From positions 278,034,662-278,098,661 of the forward strand of contig NC_090322.1 of the NCBI RefSeq assembly GCF_040869045.1: a stretch of DNA of 64,000 nt. The letters run 5' to 3'. The DNA is from Eurosta solidaginis. Its lineage: Eukaryota; Arthropoda; Insecta; Diptera; Tephritidae. The position numbers and the translations under genes are program-made. The first letter of the stretch is position 1; each line of letters starts with the position of its first letter. Below, one piece after another: positions 44,526 to 54,979 of the stretch. Under the pieces are notes generated by a model. The model did no database searches and was not told where the DNA came from. It was given only the letters and a program-made list of their open reading frames with translations.

Positions 44526-46520
44526 ATATGAATTTTTTTAAATTTTTAGTAGGGTAAAATATTGTTTAAATTAGTTTTGTGAACTTTACTTAGTTATTTG
44601 TTACGTTTCTTATCCTATCCATTTCTTTTAATGCATCAATATTACAAGGTTTCTTTGAAGTCAACTTTGAATAGTCAAGTTCTTCTATTCGAGTGTTAAA
44701 TAACTTAAAATCATATTTTATTGTGACTTTTCCTATGTCGCGTTCAGTTTACAACTATCATTGCAGATCTCTGCTCTGTTCCATCGCCAAAAATCTGTAA
44801 AACAAAACCAATTGCGCAGAAAAGTATGCAACAAAAAGTATGCAACATTTAGCGATAAAAGCCTAACTTCTACGTTTGTTGCATACACAAACAAAGCGAT
44901 GTTACCTGCGTTCTTGAGGACTTAGGCTTTTATTCCCTTGTGAATACAAATCTCTACCGATAACTCTGTTATCGATTAATTTATCGAATTATCGCAAAGT
45001 AATATTGCATTGCCATCGGAGTTATACATGTGTGTAAAATTTCAGCTCAATCGGACACCGAGAAGTGTATCAAATTTAACTTGCAAGATTTGATTACAGA
45101 CAACAGCCAAGTGAAAGTAAATAAAACCTTATACAATTATGGTGTAAATGTAACCTATGCAAAATCTCGAATTTGATAACTCTTAGAACTGCAAAGTTGC
45201 ATTTGAAAATTTGTAAAATCACATGCTTGCAGGGTTCAGCAGTTTATATAAAAGTCTATGAACCGTTAATATGTTTGTCATTTAAACCGATTTTCACTCC
45301 ATTAAAGATCTTCATTCGCCCTAACATTCCGTTGTATAAAGTTTTTCTATCAAATGGTTTAGAAGATATTCGTGCATTAAGAGAAATAGAGCACAATCTA
45401 GATTCGTATAGTAGTATGTACTTTCCTTGTTGTTGTTTAATCGAGTTGCACAAGGCCATCTCGGTTGACTGCAATTTGCCTACACTAGAAGGCAGCTTAC
45501 TTTCTATCATCAACATGACCTCAAACATTTTCGCAATAATGATTCACCTCGTTTGTTGAGGCTGATTGTTTCAACTGAGCAGTAGTATGGAAAAGCCGAT
45601 TGCAGCCCTAATGGCGAAAAGAAAAATGTGAAAGGAAAAGTATATACACACCAACACATATATATACCGCAAAACAATTTCGTTGCCTACATTTAGGCGC
45701 ATAAGAATGAAACCACAAAACAGCAAAACAATTTTTAAATGTCCCCTCATATTTCTAATGAGTCCTAGACTTCACCCGAGCGTTTTTAAAGAGTCCCATA
45801 GATTTCTAAAGAGCCGCTTGCCTTTGTCTTGTATACATACTGACACATATGTATGTATGTACGTGAGAGAATTTTGTGAACCCAGCAAGAAATCGAGCGA
45901 CTGCACCCCAATCCCCCACCCCCTCTTTTTTCTCGTCTACAAAAAGTAGCAGTTTGACACCTGTAGTACCGCCCAATCTCCAACCCCCAACCCCCTTTTT
46001 TCTCGTCTGCAAAACGGGCCTGTCGGACACCCGCAGGGGCAGATTGAACATTTTCTTTGACATTTTATTAGATTGTAAGTTTGTATGTACATGCTGTCCC
46101 ATATATATGCGTGTGCGAATTTCATAATTAACTAAAGGTCATCTTAATATTGAACTTATGATTTCTTTATCACAGAGTTTTGAGTTTTTTTGTTATGTAT
46201 TTCAATAAAACATGTTCTCACATTGATTACAACCATTTGAGCTCCTTAACAATGACAGCATATACATAAATTATAATTTTTTAAATATGAAGATTGAACA
46301 TTTCGTTTGATATTTTATGAGATTGTAAGTTTGTGTGTACATCCTGACACATATGTTTGTACATGGGAATTTTATTAAACCATACTGATAAGAAACCTTA
46401 ACCGTACAACATTGAAACATATTTATATGTATATAAGTAAATGAAACCACATGCTGTATTTCATTTAATTAAATTCGTTATCAGATTTTCCGTAAGTATA
46501 AAACATAGAAACCCGATCAG
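44526..46520. other. Non-coding part of duplication unit 2
   Basis: Matches 34,490-36,473 of unit 1 with scattered single-base changes and a few small indels (for example an extra AAGTAAATG near 46,437). No supported gene. Confidence 0.6.
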
Positions 46521-48134
46521 GGGCAGATTGAACATTTTTTTGGAAAACATTTTAACGAATTATCTGAACTTTTACAGAAATCTATAGAATTATTTTGTAA
46601 ATATATTCAAATAAAAGAAAATTTTGAAGAATTTGCTATAATGTCACACCAAACATTAATGACTGAAGCATTTATGGAGAACAATAATGTTGGTGATAAA
46701 ATTACGGAAAAGTTTAGTAAATTGATAGAAAAAATGAAAACATTTCAAGAGCGAGATAGTGGTTGGAGTCTAAGTGAAATTATCCATCTAGAAGTAAACA
46801 TAAATAAATACCAACCAATTAGAGGCTCATTATATATACCACTACCAAAAATTATAGCAGATAAAACAGCTTGTATTAACATTGTTAACAATGATATATA
46901 TTGCTTTAAGTGGGCCATAATTTCATTCTTTACCAACCCTCAAAACATGGACAAAGGTGTTCGTCATATCGCATTAGAAATATCCAAGATTCCATTATAA
47001 CTTTAATTAATAATAAAGTAGTCAATTTTGAAAACTAAAATTTCCCATTACAAATAAAAGATATTGAAATATTTGAATCAAATAATCCAGAAATTAGTGT
47101 AAATGTGTTTGGTATAGAAGACAGTTCGGTAGTAGTTCCCTTTTATTTAACAAAAGAAGAAAAATCACATCACATTAATCTTATTTCTTTATACAGTGAT
47201 GATTTCAATGAAAGCCATTATGTTTGGATACAAAATTTAAGTAGATTAATGGGGCATCAAGTTACAAGACATGGACATAAATTTTATTTTTGCAATACAT
47301 GTCTAATACATACATTTTGATAAGGAAGAAAAATTACTAACCCATAAAAGGCATTGTAGAAAAATTGTAACACGCATGCCTACACCTGAGAAAAGAATAT
47401 TAAAATTTGAAAATTTCAAAAAACAATTAGATGTACCATTTACTATATATGCAGTTTTCGAATGTATTCTAAAACCAATAGATATTCAAAATTCTAGTAG
47501 GACTCAATGTGTGCGAGAACATATTCCTTATGCCTATTGTTATTTTATTAAGTGCTCATGTAATAACCAACTGAATCGTTTTAAAATATATAGCGGTGTT
47601 GATGCTCCAAAACATTTTTTTTTGAGATATTTTCGATGATGTTTTAGATATTTACCACCTATATTTGAGTAAAATAGTTAGAATGCATCCATTAACTGCC
47701 AACCAACTTAGGCATCAAAACGAGGATATATTTTGTCATATTTGTGGAATGGAACTTTTATTAAATGATAGAGTAGCAGACCATTGTCATTTAACTGGTG
47801 AATATAGAGGTCCAGTACATAACAAATGTAATTTAGAATATCAGATATCAAATTTTATTCCAATACTTTTTCACAATGTATCTAAATATGATTGTCATTT
47901 ATTTAAAAATTTGGTGCTAGGCCCTTAATAGCAAAACCAAATTTCCATAGTCTAAGTAAATTTTCTAATAATTTAATAGCGATTCAATTAAAACAGGTGT
48001 CAACTCTGTACAATAAACGGATACATATTGGTTTTACCGTAAATTAAAAATTAAAAAGGTATAGTTTTCATTATGATTATATCAAAGAGAAATATAAAAG
48101 TATAGATACTAAATTAAAAATTATATATAATTTT
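46521..48134 (+). pseudogene. Polinton/Maverick-type DNA polymerase fragment, unit 2 (N-terminal and zinc-binding parts)
   Basis: The same protein region as 36,474-37,424 but extending further. Additional blocks are CNNQLNRFKIYSGVDAPK and a cysteine/histidine cluster with CHICGMELLLNDRVADHCH and NKCNLEYQ. That cluster resembles the endonuclease VII-like zinc region found in these polymerases. FHNVSKYDCHLFKNL follows. Frame breaks occur near 46,925, 47,312 and 47,620. After 47,930 a large internal part, including the exonuclease and polymerase motifs A and B, is missing. A short piece (NKRIHIGFTV, YDYIKEKYKSIDTKL) leads up to the LINE-C insertion. Broken and non-functional. Confidence 0.72.
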
Positions 48135-51100
48135 TTTGGCCTATACATTCGGTGGTACATTTGTACACCACAAAGTCGAAGGTTGAGCCTCGTGCACGTA
48201 TAGTTTCAAAAAACTTGATTACCAGCCCTGCAAATACGATTCAAAAGTAACTATTCACTATCAGAATGTTCGTGGTTTACGTTCTAAATTAAATGCATTT
48301 TACCTTAACAGTTTTACTTTTACTGCGGAAGTGATTGCTTTCACAGAGACTTGGCTAAAACCTGATAATTTAAATTCGGAGTTATTTTCAAATGACTACG
48401 TTGTTTTTCGGTGTGATCGTCAATCGAGAGCAGGCGGTGTCCTGATAGCTGTATTGTCCAGATTTCTACTGAATTGTTGAGCTTTGAGGACGCGCTTGAC
48501 ATTGAATTCATAGCTGTAAAGCTCTTTTTCCCGAATTTTTTCTTATATATTTCTTGTTCCTACATACCGCCTCGGTCAGATATGTACGTTTATGATTGCC
48601 ATAAAGCAGTTATCTACAGCCTTCATTCTCGTTTGCGTGATAACGATCGCCTAGTGGTTCTTGGGGACTTTAATTTACCATACGTTAGTTGGATTGGCAA
48701 CGATGATTCAAACTTTTTGACTCCTGTTACTCAGCATGATTTCATTGGTTCGCTTATGGAATTGCCGCTAGTTCAGATTAATAACGTGGTGAACTCTAAA
48801 AATAAGTTGTTAGATTTAGTTTTTGGTGATAGTTCAATAGGTACTGGTCTCAGTCGAATCCCTGCCTTATCCCTGCCTGAAGATCCCTTGCACCCTACAC
48901 TTGAGGTTACACTGGACAATCTACTGCCTACGATTAATTGCATGGAAGTGTTATGTCGTTCTCGTTCGAGATGTTTTAAAAAGGCTAACTTTGATTTGCT
49001 TAATCAACTGTTAGCTTCCCACGATTGGTCTGACCTTTATACTTGTACTGATGTTGAGACTGCCACGTCTATTTTTTATAGTTACCTTAGTGACTTTATT
49101 AATCGTTGCGTTCCGGTTCATTTTGTTAAGGCTAAGAGTAGTAAACCACCTTGGTTCTCGAGGCAACTTGCTAACCTGAACAATATTAAATCGAGGCTCT
49201 ATAAGCGTTTTAAAAGATCTGGTTCTTCTGAAGATTTTTCTAAATATTTAGTTGCCCGTTCCAATTTCCAACGCCTGAATCAAAACTGCTACAAGTCGTA
49301 TTTAACAAGATGCAAAATTGAGTTTTTTAAAAATCCTAAAAAATTTTACGGGTTTGTTTATTCAAAGCGCAGATCTTCGGGATTTCCATCATCTTTGTCT
49401 TTGGGTGGCGAGAATGCTAGCCTTGACCATGATATTGCCGACTTATTCACAGACTTTTTCAAATCGACCTATTCTTCAACCTGTACCCAAACCGGTAGTT
49501 ATCCGTTCGAGATAGTTAGTTCTAACTGTATTCTCAATCCAGTCATTGATAGTGCCACTGTACTTCAGAGTTTTTTAGCTCTGAAACCGATTTTTTCTCC
49601 AGGGCCCGATGGTATTCCTGGCTGTATGCTTAAGTTCTGTGCTGTGAACTTAACAGAACCGATCGTAAAATTGTTCAATTTATCTTTGCAATCAGCGTCA
49701 TTTCCATCAATTTGGAAACAGTCGTTTATCATACCTCTGCACAAGAAGGGTAGTAGATCTAATATTGAGAATTATAGGGGAATTGCTAAGCTTTCAGCTA
49801 TTCCTAAAACCTTTGAACAAATAATTACCTGTCAGCTTCAACATTCGTGTATTTCCATATTATCACCCTTTCAGCATGGGTTTGTGAGATGTAGGTCAAC
49901 CACCACAAACCTACTTGAGTTTACCTCTTTAGTTCGGGATGGTTTTTTGGCTTGCAAGCAAACTGATGTGATTTATACGGATTTTAGTAAAGCTTTTGAT
50001 TCAGTGAATCACGAACTTCTGATTCTGAAGCTTGATTTACTGGGCTTTCCGAAGAGTCTGACTTCATGGCTCTCAAGCTATCTTTCTAATAGAACCCAAA
50101 AGGTGCTTTATAAAAATATTATTTCAAAATCAATTCATGTTACCTCTGGTGTACCTCAGGGCAGTCATTTAGGCCCATTGCTTTTTACTCTTTTTATAAA
50201 TGATCTGCCACAGATTTTGAATCATTCACGAGCTCTAATGTATGCCGATGATGTAAAAATTTGCTATACATGCTTGCCTTCGGAGTTAACTCGCTCAAAT
50301 CTACTTCAGGTTGATTTGGACTCATTTCAACGCTGGTGTACAATTAATGCATTAGTTCTAAACTGTTCCAAATGTAAGTTCATGACATTTCATCGCGTGA
50401 AGCCTGTCCTGTCGTCTTATGCACTTTATGGCACTCTTATGGAGCGTATATCTTCGATTAACGATTTAGGGGTTCTGTTTGACTCGAAACTGAGCTTCAA
50501 CTCACATATTTCTGCTATTACTAATAAAGCAATGGGTACCCTTGGTTTTGTGAAACGCTGGGCTAAGGAGTTCAAGGATCCGTATCTGACCAAAGTCCTC
50601 TACACTTCGCTGGTCCGCCCAATACTTGAGTATTGCTCGTGTGTTTGGTGTCCATTATATACTACTCATATAAAGCGTATTGAGTCTGTGCAGAAACAAT
50701 TTTTAATTTTTGCTCTACGGGCCTTTAACTGGGACTCAAATCTTCATCTTCCGTCTTATAGAAGTAGACTTCTTCTCATTAATTTGCCAACTCTGGAAAA
50801 TCGTAGAATATTACTCGGGGTAATGTTCCTGCATAAGCTAATTCTAGGTGAGGTTGACTCCTCTGAGCTGCTAAGTCGATTGAGCTTTGCAGTTCCTGCT
50901 AGGACGTCCAGACACTACGTGCCCTTCCATTTACCCCTGTGTCGTAGAAATTTTGACAAAAATGATCCTATACGTGTTTGGTGCTCGTACTATAACGACT
51001 TGTATAATTGCATTAGTATCGAATGTTCGTTTGTTGCCTTACGCAATGGTATACTTTTCAGTCTCAACTGATATCTTAAAGTTTATTTGTTTAATTTGTA

Positions 51101-51296
51101 ATGATAGTTTAATTTAAGTTCTTGTTCAATGTTAAAATAAATTGTAAATTTTTAATTTATTCCATTTTTAATTCTATACTTGTATATATTTTAACGCTAT
51201 CTTTTTTTTTATGTTACTTTCCTTTGTATTTTGTTAGTCGACCACTCTTGTTAGTTGACTTTAAATAATTAAATAAATAAATAAATAAATAAATAT
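48135..51296 (+). mobile_element. LINE-C (Jockey/CR1-type), 5'-truncated, inserted in the polymerase gene
   Basis: A non-LTR retrotransposon with an ORF2-type protein and a 3' end of TAAA repeats (51,267-51,293). Its left edge lies near 48,135, where polymerase-like sequence stops, and polymerase sequence resumes at 51,297. No ORF1 is present. A target duplication cannot be read because both flanks are AT-rich. Confidence 0.85.
48243..51071 (+). pseudogene. LINE-C ORF2: endonuclease and reverse transcriptase, one frameshift
   Basis: The endonuclease begins with YQNVRGLRSKLNAF and FTETWLKPD, then shifts frame near 48,450, after AGGVLIAV. From there one 865-codon frame runs to the stop at 51,069-51,071. 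It covers LGDFNLPYVSW, the linker, and the reverse transcriptase (GPDGIPGCMLKF, YTDFSKAFDSVNHELL, SGVPQGSHLGPLL, MYADDVKI), then the thumb (LGVLFDSKLSF, YCSCVWCP). The reverse transcriptase is intact by motif. Only the endonuclease frameshift disables the protein. There is no C-terminal CCHC knuckle, unlike LINE-A. The family is distinct from LINE-A and LINE-B. Confidence 0.9.
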
Positions 51297-51552
51297 GGAT
51301 ACTGATTCAATCATATATGATATTCAAAGTGATGACTTTTATTCGTGATAATATTTCAAAATTTTTCGATACATCCTCATACCCAAAAGAAAATATTTTT
51401 AATTTTCCTCAGTCGAATAAGAAGGTTCTAGGTATGATGAAGGATGAATGTAATGGGAAGTTAATAAAAGAGTTTATAGGCTTAAGAGCAAAAATGTATT
51501 CATTTAAAATTGATAACGATATAAATGAAACTAAAATAAGTAAGGAAGGCTA
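51297..51552 (+). pseudogene. Polinton/Maverick-type DNA polymerase, C-terminal fragment
   Basis: Starts with [10 protein letters not shown], the catalytic motif C (YxDTDS) of type-B DNA polymerases with its first residue left on the other side of LINE-C. It continues [17 protein letters not shown] and [13 protein letters not shown] to [11 protein letters not shown] frame change lies near 51,335. It ends where the repeat with AAGTTCGGG begins. This confirms that the upstream fragments belong to a type-B polymerase. Confidence 0.75.
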
Positions 51553-52150
51553 AGTTCGGGTGTAACCGAACATTACATACTCAGTTGAGAGCTATGGAGA
51601 CAAAATAAGGGAAAATCACCATGTAGGAAAATGAACCTAGGGTAACCCTGGAATGTGTTTGTATGACATGTGTATCAAAAAAAAATAAATAAATGTAAGG
51701 CGCGATAACCTCCGAAGAGATCTAAGGCCGAGCTTCTGTGTATCAAATGGAAGGTATTAAAGAGTATTTGTAAGAGGGAGTTGACCATAGTTCTATAGGT
51801 GGACGCCATTTAGGGTTATCGCCATAAACGTGGACCAGGGCTGACTCTAGAATTTGTTTGTACGATATGGGTGTCAAATGAAAGGTGTTAATGAGTATTT
51901 TAAAAGGGAGTGGGCCTTAGTGATATAGGTGGACGCCTTTTCGGGATATCGCGATAAGGGTGGACCAGGGTTGACTCTAGAATGCGTTTGTACAATATGG
52001 GTATCAAACGAAAGGTGATAATGAGTATTTTAAAAGGGAGTGGGCCTTAGTTCTATAGGTGGACGCCTTTTCGAGATATCGCCATAAAGGTGGACCAGGG
52101 GTGACTCTATAATGTGTTTGTACGATATGGGTATAAAATGAAAGATGTTA
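51553..52150 (+). repeat. 130-bp tandem repeat array with a palindromic head
   Basis: GGACGCC occurs at 51,801, 51,931 and 52,061, a constant 130-bp period. Each unit has TGGACCAGGG, GTTTGTACGATATGGGT and AAAGGGAGTGGGCCTTAG. The array begins with GTTCGGGTGTAACCGAAC near 51,555, a 6-bp inverted repeat around six bases. About 3.5 units are present, diverged by several bases each. It carries no gene. Confidence 0.85.
51680..51736 (-). mobile_element. 57-bp 5'-truncated SINE with target duplication
   Basis: Read on the minus strand, this is only the last part of the SINE body (GAGATCTCTTCGGAGG-like, CGCGCCTTACATTTATTT) and its tail. An 11-bp perfect duplication TGTGTATCAAA flanks it (51,669-51,679 and 51,737-51,747). 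It is inserted in the first unit of the 130-bp array. Confidence 0.85.
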
Positions 52151-52745
52151 ATCACCCTTATCGCGAGTTTTTTTTAGCCCGAAAATATTCACAGTTTTTG
52201 TTCACCCTATCGCAGAGGGTGGCGAAAGAATTTTTCGTGTTCGAAAAAGATTTCACCTTATCGGAAACTCTTTGTTCGGGCGAAATGAACAGCGGGGAAA
52301 CTCAAATTCGTTCACTTATATTTTACAGCGAACGAGAGGAAAACAAAATTTAAGTAATTTTTTGTTTTGAAATTTGATACTCTTATAATTATATTGTCAC
52401 GGATATTAGCATCACTAAGTTATCCCATCACTAAGGCGATCTAAGGCCACGATAAGCAGTATTTACGTCAATAATCAAATCATGTATACACATATATAAG
52501 GCAGCCGAAATAAGTCACACACAGATGCATTTACTTATACGCCTATGTATGCGCGAGAGACTGTAAACTACAAACATTCACATCAATAATTCAATCATTA
52601 TGTATCTACATAAACGAATAAATAATTGCGTCTACACATATGTACGTATACGAGCAGCGGAGCGGCAATGCACAAGCACATGCATATATCTTATCTGAGT
52701 TGTCACAAGAGGGAGCAATAATTTGTGCACGTAGTTGTGGCTGGC

Positions 52746-53103
52746 GGCCACCGTGGTGTGATGGTAGCGTGCTCCGCCTATCACACCGTATGCCCTGGGT
52801 TCAACTCCCGGGCAAAGCAACATCAAAATTTTAGAAATAAGATTTTTCAATTAGAAGAAAATTTTTCTAAGCGGGGTCGCCCCTCGGCAGTGTCTGGCAA
52901 GCGCTCCGATTATATTTATGCCATGAAAAGCTCTCAGTGAAAACTCATCTGCCTTGCAGATGCCGTTCGGAGTCGGCATAAAACATGTAGGCCCCGTCCG
53001 GCCAATTTGTAGGGAAAAATCAAGAGGAGCACGACGCAAATTGGAAGAGAAGCTCGGCCTTAGATCTCTTCGGAGGTTATCGCGCCTTACATTTATTTAT
53101 TTT
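52746..53103 (+). mobile_element. tRNA-derived SINE, copy 2, inside a gypsy LTR
   Basis: Starts GGCCACCGTGGTGTGATGG, with the B box GGTTCAACTCC at about 52,799, and ends in ATTT repeats. The 14-bp LTR sequence TAGTTGTGGCTGGC appears on both sides (52,732-52,745 and 53,104-53,117), so the insertion site and duplication are unambiguous to within 3 bp. About 358 bp, very close to copies 1 and 3. Confidence 0.95.
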
Positions 53104-53526
53104 TAGTTGTGGCTGGCGATTTTGTAGCCGAAACTAACTAGTAAGTTCTGGAAATCGCAGAGCCTAGAAGTATGCAGCGTAAACTATAAAAGCGGGGCAG
53201 GCGAGTAAGAAGTAATTCAGTTTGATTTGAGATTTGGATTAAGCGCTATCTAGCTGGCTATAGCAGTATTATTTTGAATAGTAGAGTTTAATTTGAGCTG
53301 TCAATCAGTTTGGTTATTAAGTAAGCTATTCGTTGCAAAGTACAAGTGTTATTGTGAAGTACTTGAATAAAGGCCATTTTGCATTATTACATATTGGAGT
53401 TATTTATTCAACAGTTTAGCGATATGAACTTAGCAGAGGGTTGCAAATAAGAGGATTTGCAGCAAATTCGTTAAAATTGGTGTCAGAAGAGGAATTGTTG
53501 AATAAATTCCAGAGGACAACAAGGAC

Positions 53527-54929
53527 ATGGCAAAGTTCAGTGAATTAAAGATCCAGCAACTAAAGAAGGAGTTGGAGAACCGTGCATTGAATACAAGCGG
53601 CGTTAAACACGAACTTCAGGCACGGCTAAGAGAGGCAATGGAAGCAGAAGGAATTGATGTGGAAGAGTATGTCTTTCATCTTGATGGCGAGGAGACAACA
53701 AAAATTGAAGAGAAAAACGAAACATCGCAGACGGTTACCAGCACAGACTTGAACATGATATTGGCTGCAATATCTGCACAAACATCGACAGTAGCATCAA
53801 TGTCGTCACAAATGTCATCACAACTGGAAGAGCAGAAGACATATATGGCATCACAACTGGAAGAACAGAAGACATATATGGCATCCAAGATGGAAACTCA
53901 ACTGGAAGAACAGAAAACGTATATGTCATCTCAACTGGAATCGCAGGAGAACCGTATAACATCGAAGATTGAAGCACAAGAGGCACGAATATCCGAAATG
54001 TCGGCACAAATATCAGCGCAGATCTCTGCTCAACTGGAAGGGCAAGAAGGACATATTTCCTCGAAGTTGGAGGCGCAAGATACAAAATATTTACAGTTTG
54101 ATGAAAAAATCGAGGCCGAGGTGGATGCTTTGATAGGACGTATCGAGCAGTTGCAACTTAATCGCCCAGCAGTTTCAACGAGTAATCCAAAAGTAAAAAC
54201 ACCATCCTTTGACGGTTCTGTTCCTTTTCAGGTCTTTAAGCTACAGTTTGAGAAGACCGCAGCAGTGAACCAATGGAATGCTGAAGATAAATTTGCAGCT
54301 CTGTTCGTGGCACTGAAAGGGCCTGCCGCGGAAATCTTACAGACGATCACAGAGTACGAGCGGAACCACTACGAAACATTGATGAGCGCTTTAGAGAGAC
54401 GTTACGGAAGCGAGCATAGGAAAAAGATATTCCAAATTGAGTTGCAAAACCGCTACCAAAAAGCAAATGAGACATTGCAGGAGTTTGCTTCAGATATTGA
54501 AAGATTGGCTCATCTTGCAAATGCAGACGCACCCGTGGAATACACTGAAAGGGTAAAAATCCAGAGCTTCATAAATGGCATACGAGATGTGGAAACGAAG
54601 TGGGCTACATATGCGAATCCAAAATAACGTTTGCTGAAACGGTATCGCATGCACTGACTCAGAAAACAGCCTCACTTTTGAGTGAGCCAGCGTACAAAGC
54701 TCATCGCGTGGAAGTGGAAAAGCCAGACTGGGTAGACGCAATTTTGGAAGCATTGAAGGGTACGCAGCAGAAGAATAATGATGCAGTCAAATGCTTTAAG
54801 TGTGGAAAGCCAGGGCATATTGCGCGTTATTGCAACACCAACCCTAACAGTTCCAACAATGTGGGTGGTCGTAAACGCAGAGCAGAAGGAGATGAGCAAA
54901 TCTCCAAGACAAATCAATCGTTAAACTAA
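53527..54929 (+). pseudogene. gag: Gypsy Gag, copy 2, frameshifted
   Basis: Same layout as the copy 1 Gag: SAP-like N terminus, 11-residue coiled-coil repeats, capsid-like domain, CFKCGKPGHIARYC knuckle and basic tail. The coiled-coil block has a different number and order of repeats, including ISAQISAQLEGQEGHI. A small deletion at about 54,625 (NPK before TAA) shifts the frame in the capsid C-terminal part. The remainder is open at 54,600-54,929. The position that is a stop in copy 1 is a glutamine codon here. Confidence 0.9.
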
Positions 54930-54979
54930 AGCGAGTCAGCAGCAAGGGGCGACAGCTGACTCCCTCAATTGAATGCCCC
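54920..54979 (+). promoter_or_regulatory. Predicted -1 frameshift site, copy 2
   Basis: GTTAAAC at 54,920-54,926 directly precedes the gag TAA. Stem GAGTCAGC (54,933-54,940) pairs perfectly with GCTGACTC (54,955-54,962). GGGGC (54,946-54,950) can pair with GCCCC (54,975-54,979). All offsets equal those in copy 1. Copy 1 has GCTGGCTC, so one stem position is T-G there and T-A here. Confidence 0.75.

Larger units (their letters stand above)
37425..47468 (+). repeat. Tandem duplication unit 2, interrupted by a gypsy element
   Basis: Repeats unit 1 with the hairpin at 37,453. The gypsy element sits at 38,048-44,525, and the unit resumes at 44,526 directly after a 4-bp ATAT duplication. Unit 1 shows the uninterrupted site near 34,490-34,500 (TTTAAATATGAATTTT). 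Beyond 47,468 the polymerase frame continues past the unit 1 breakpoint, so this unit is the original and unit 1 the duplicated piece, or the reverse with loss. Confidence 0.9.
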
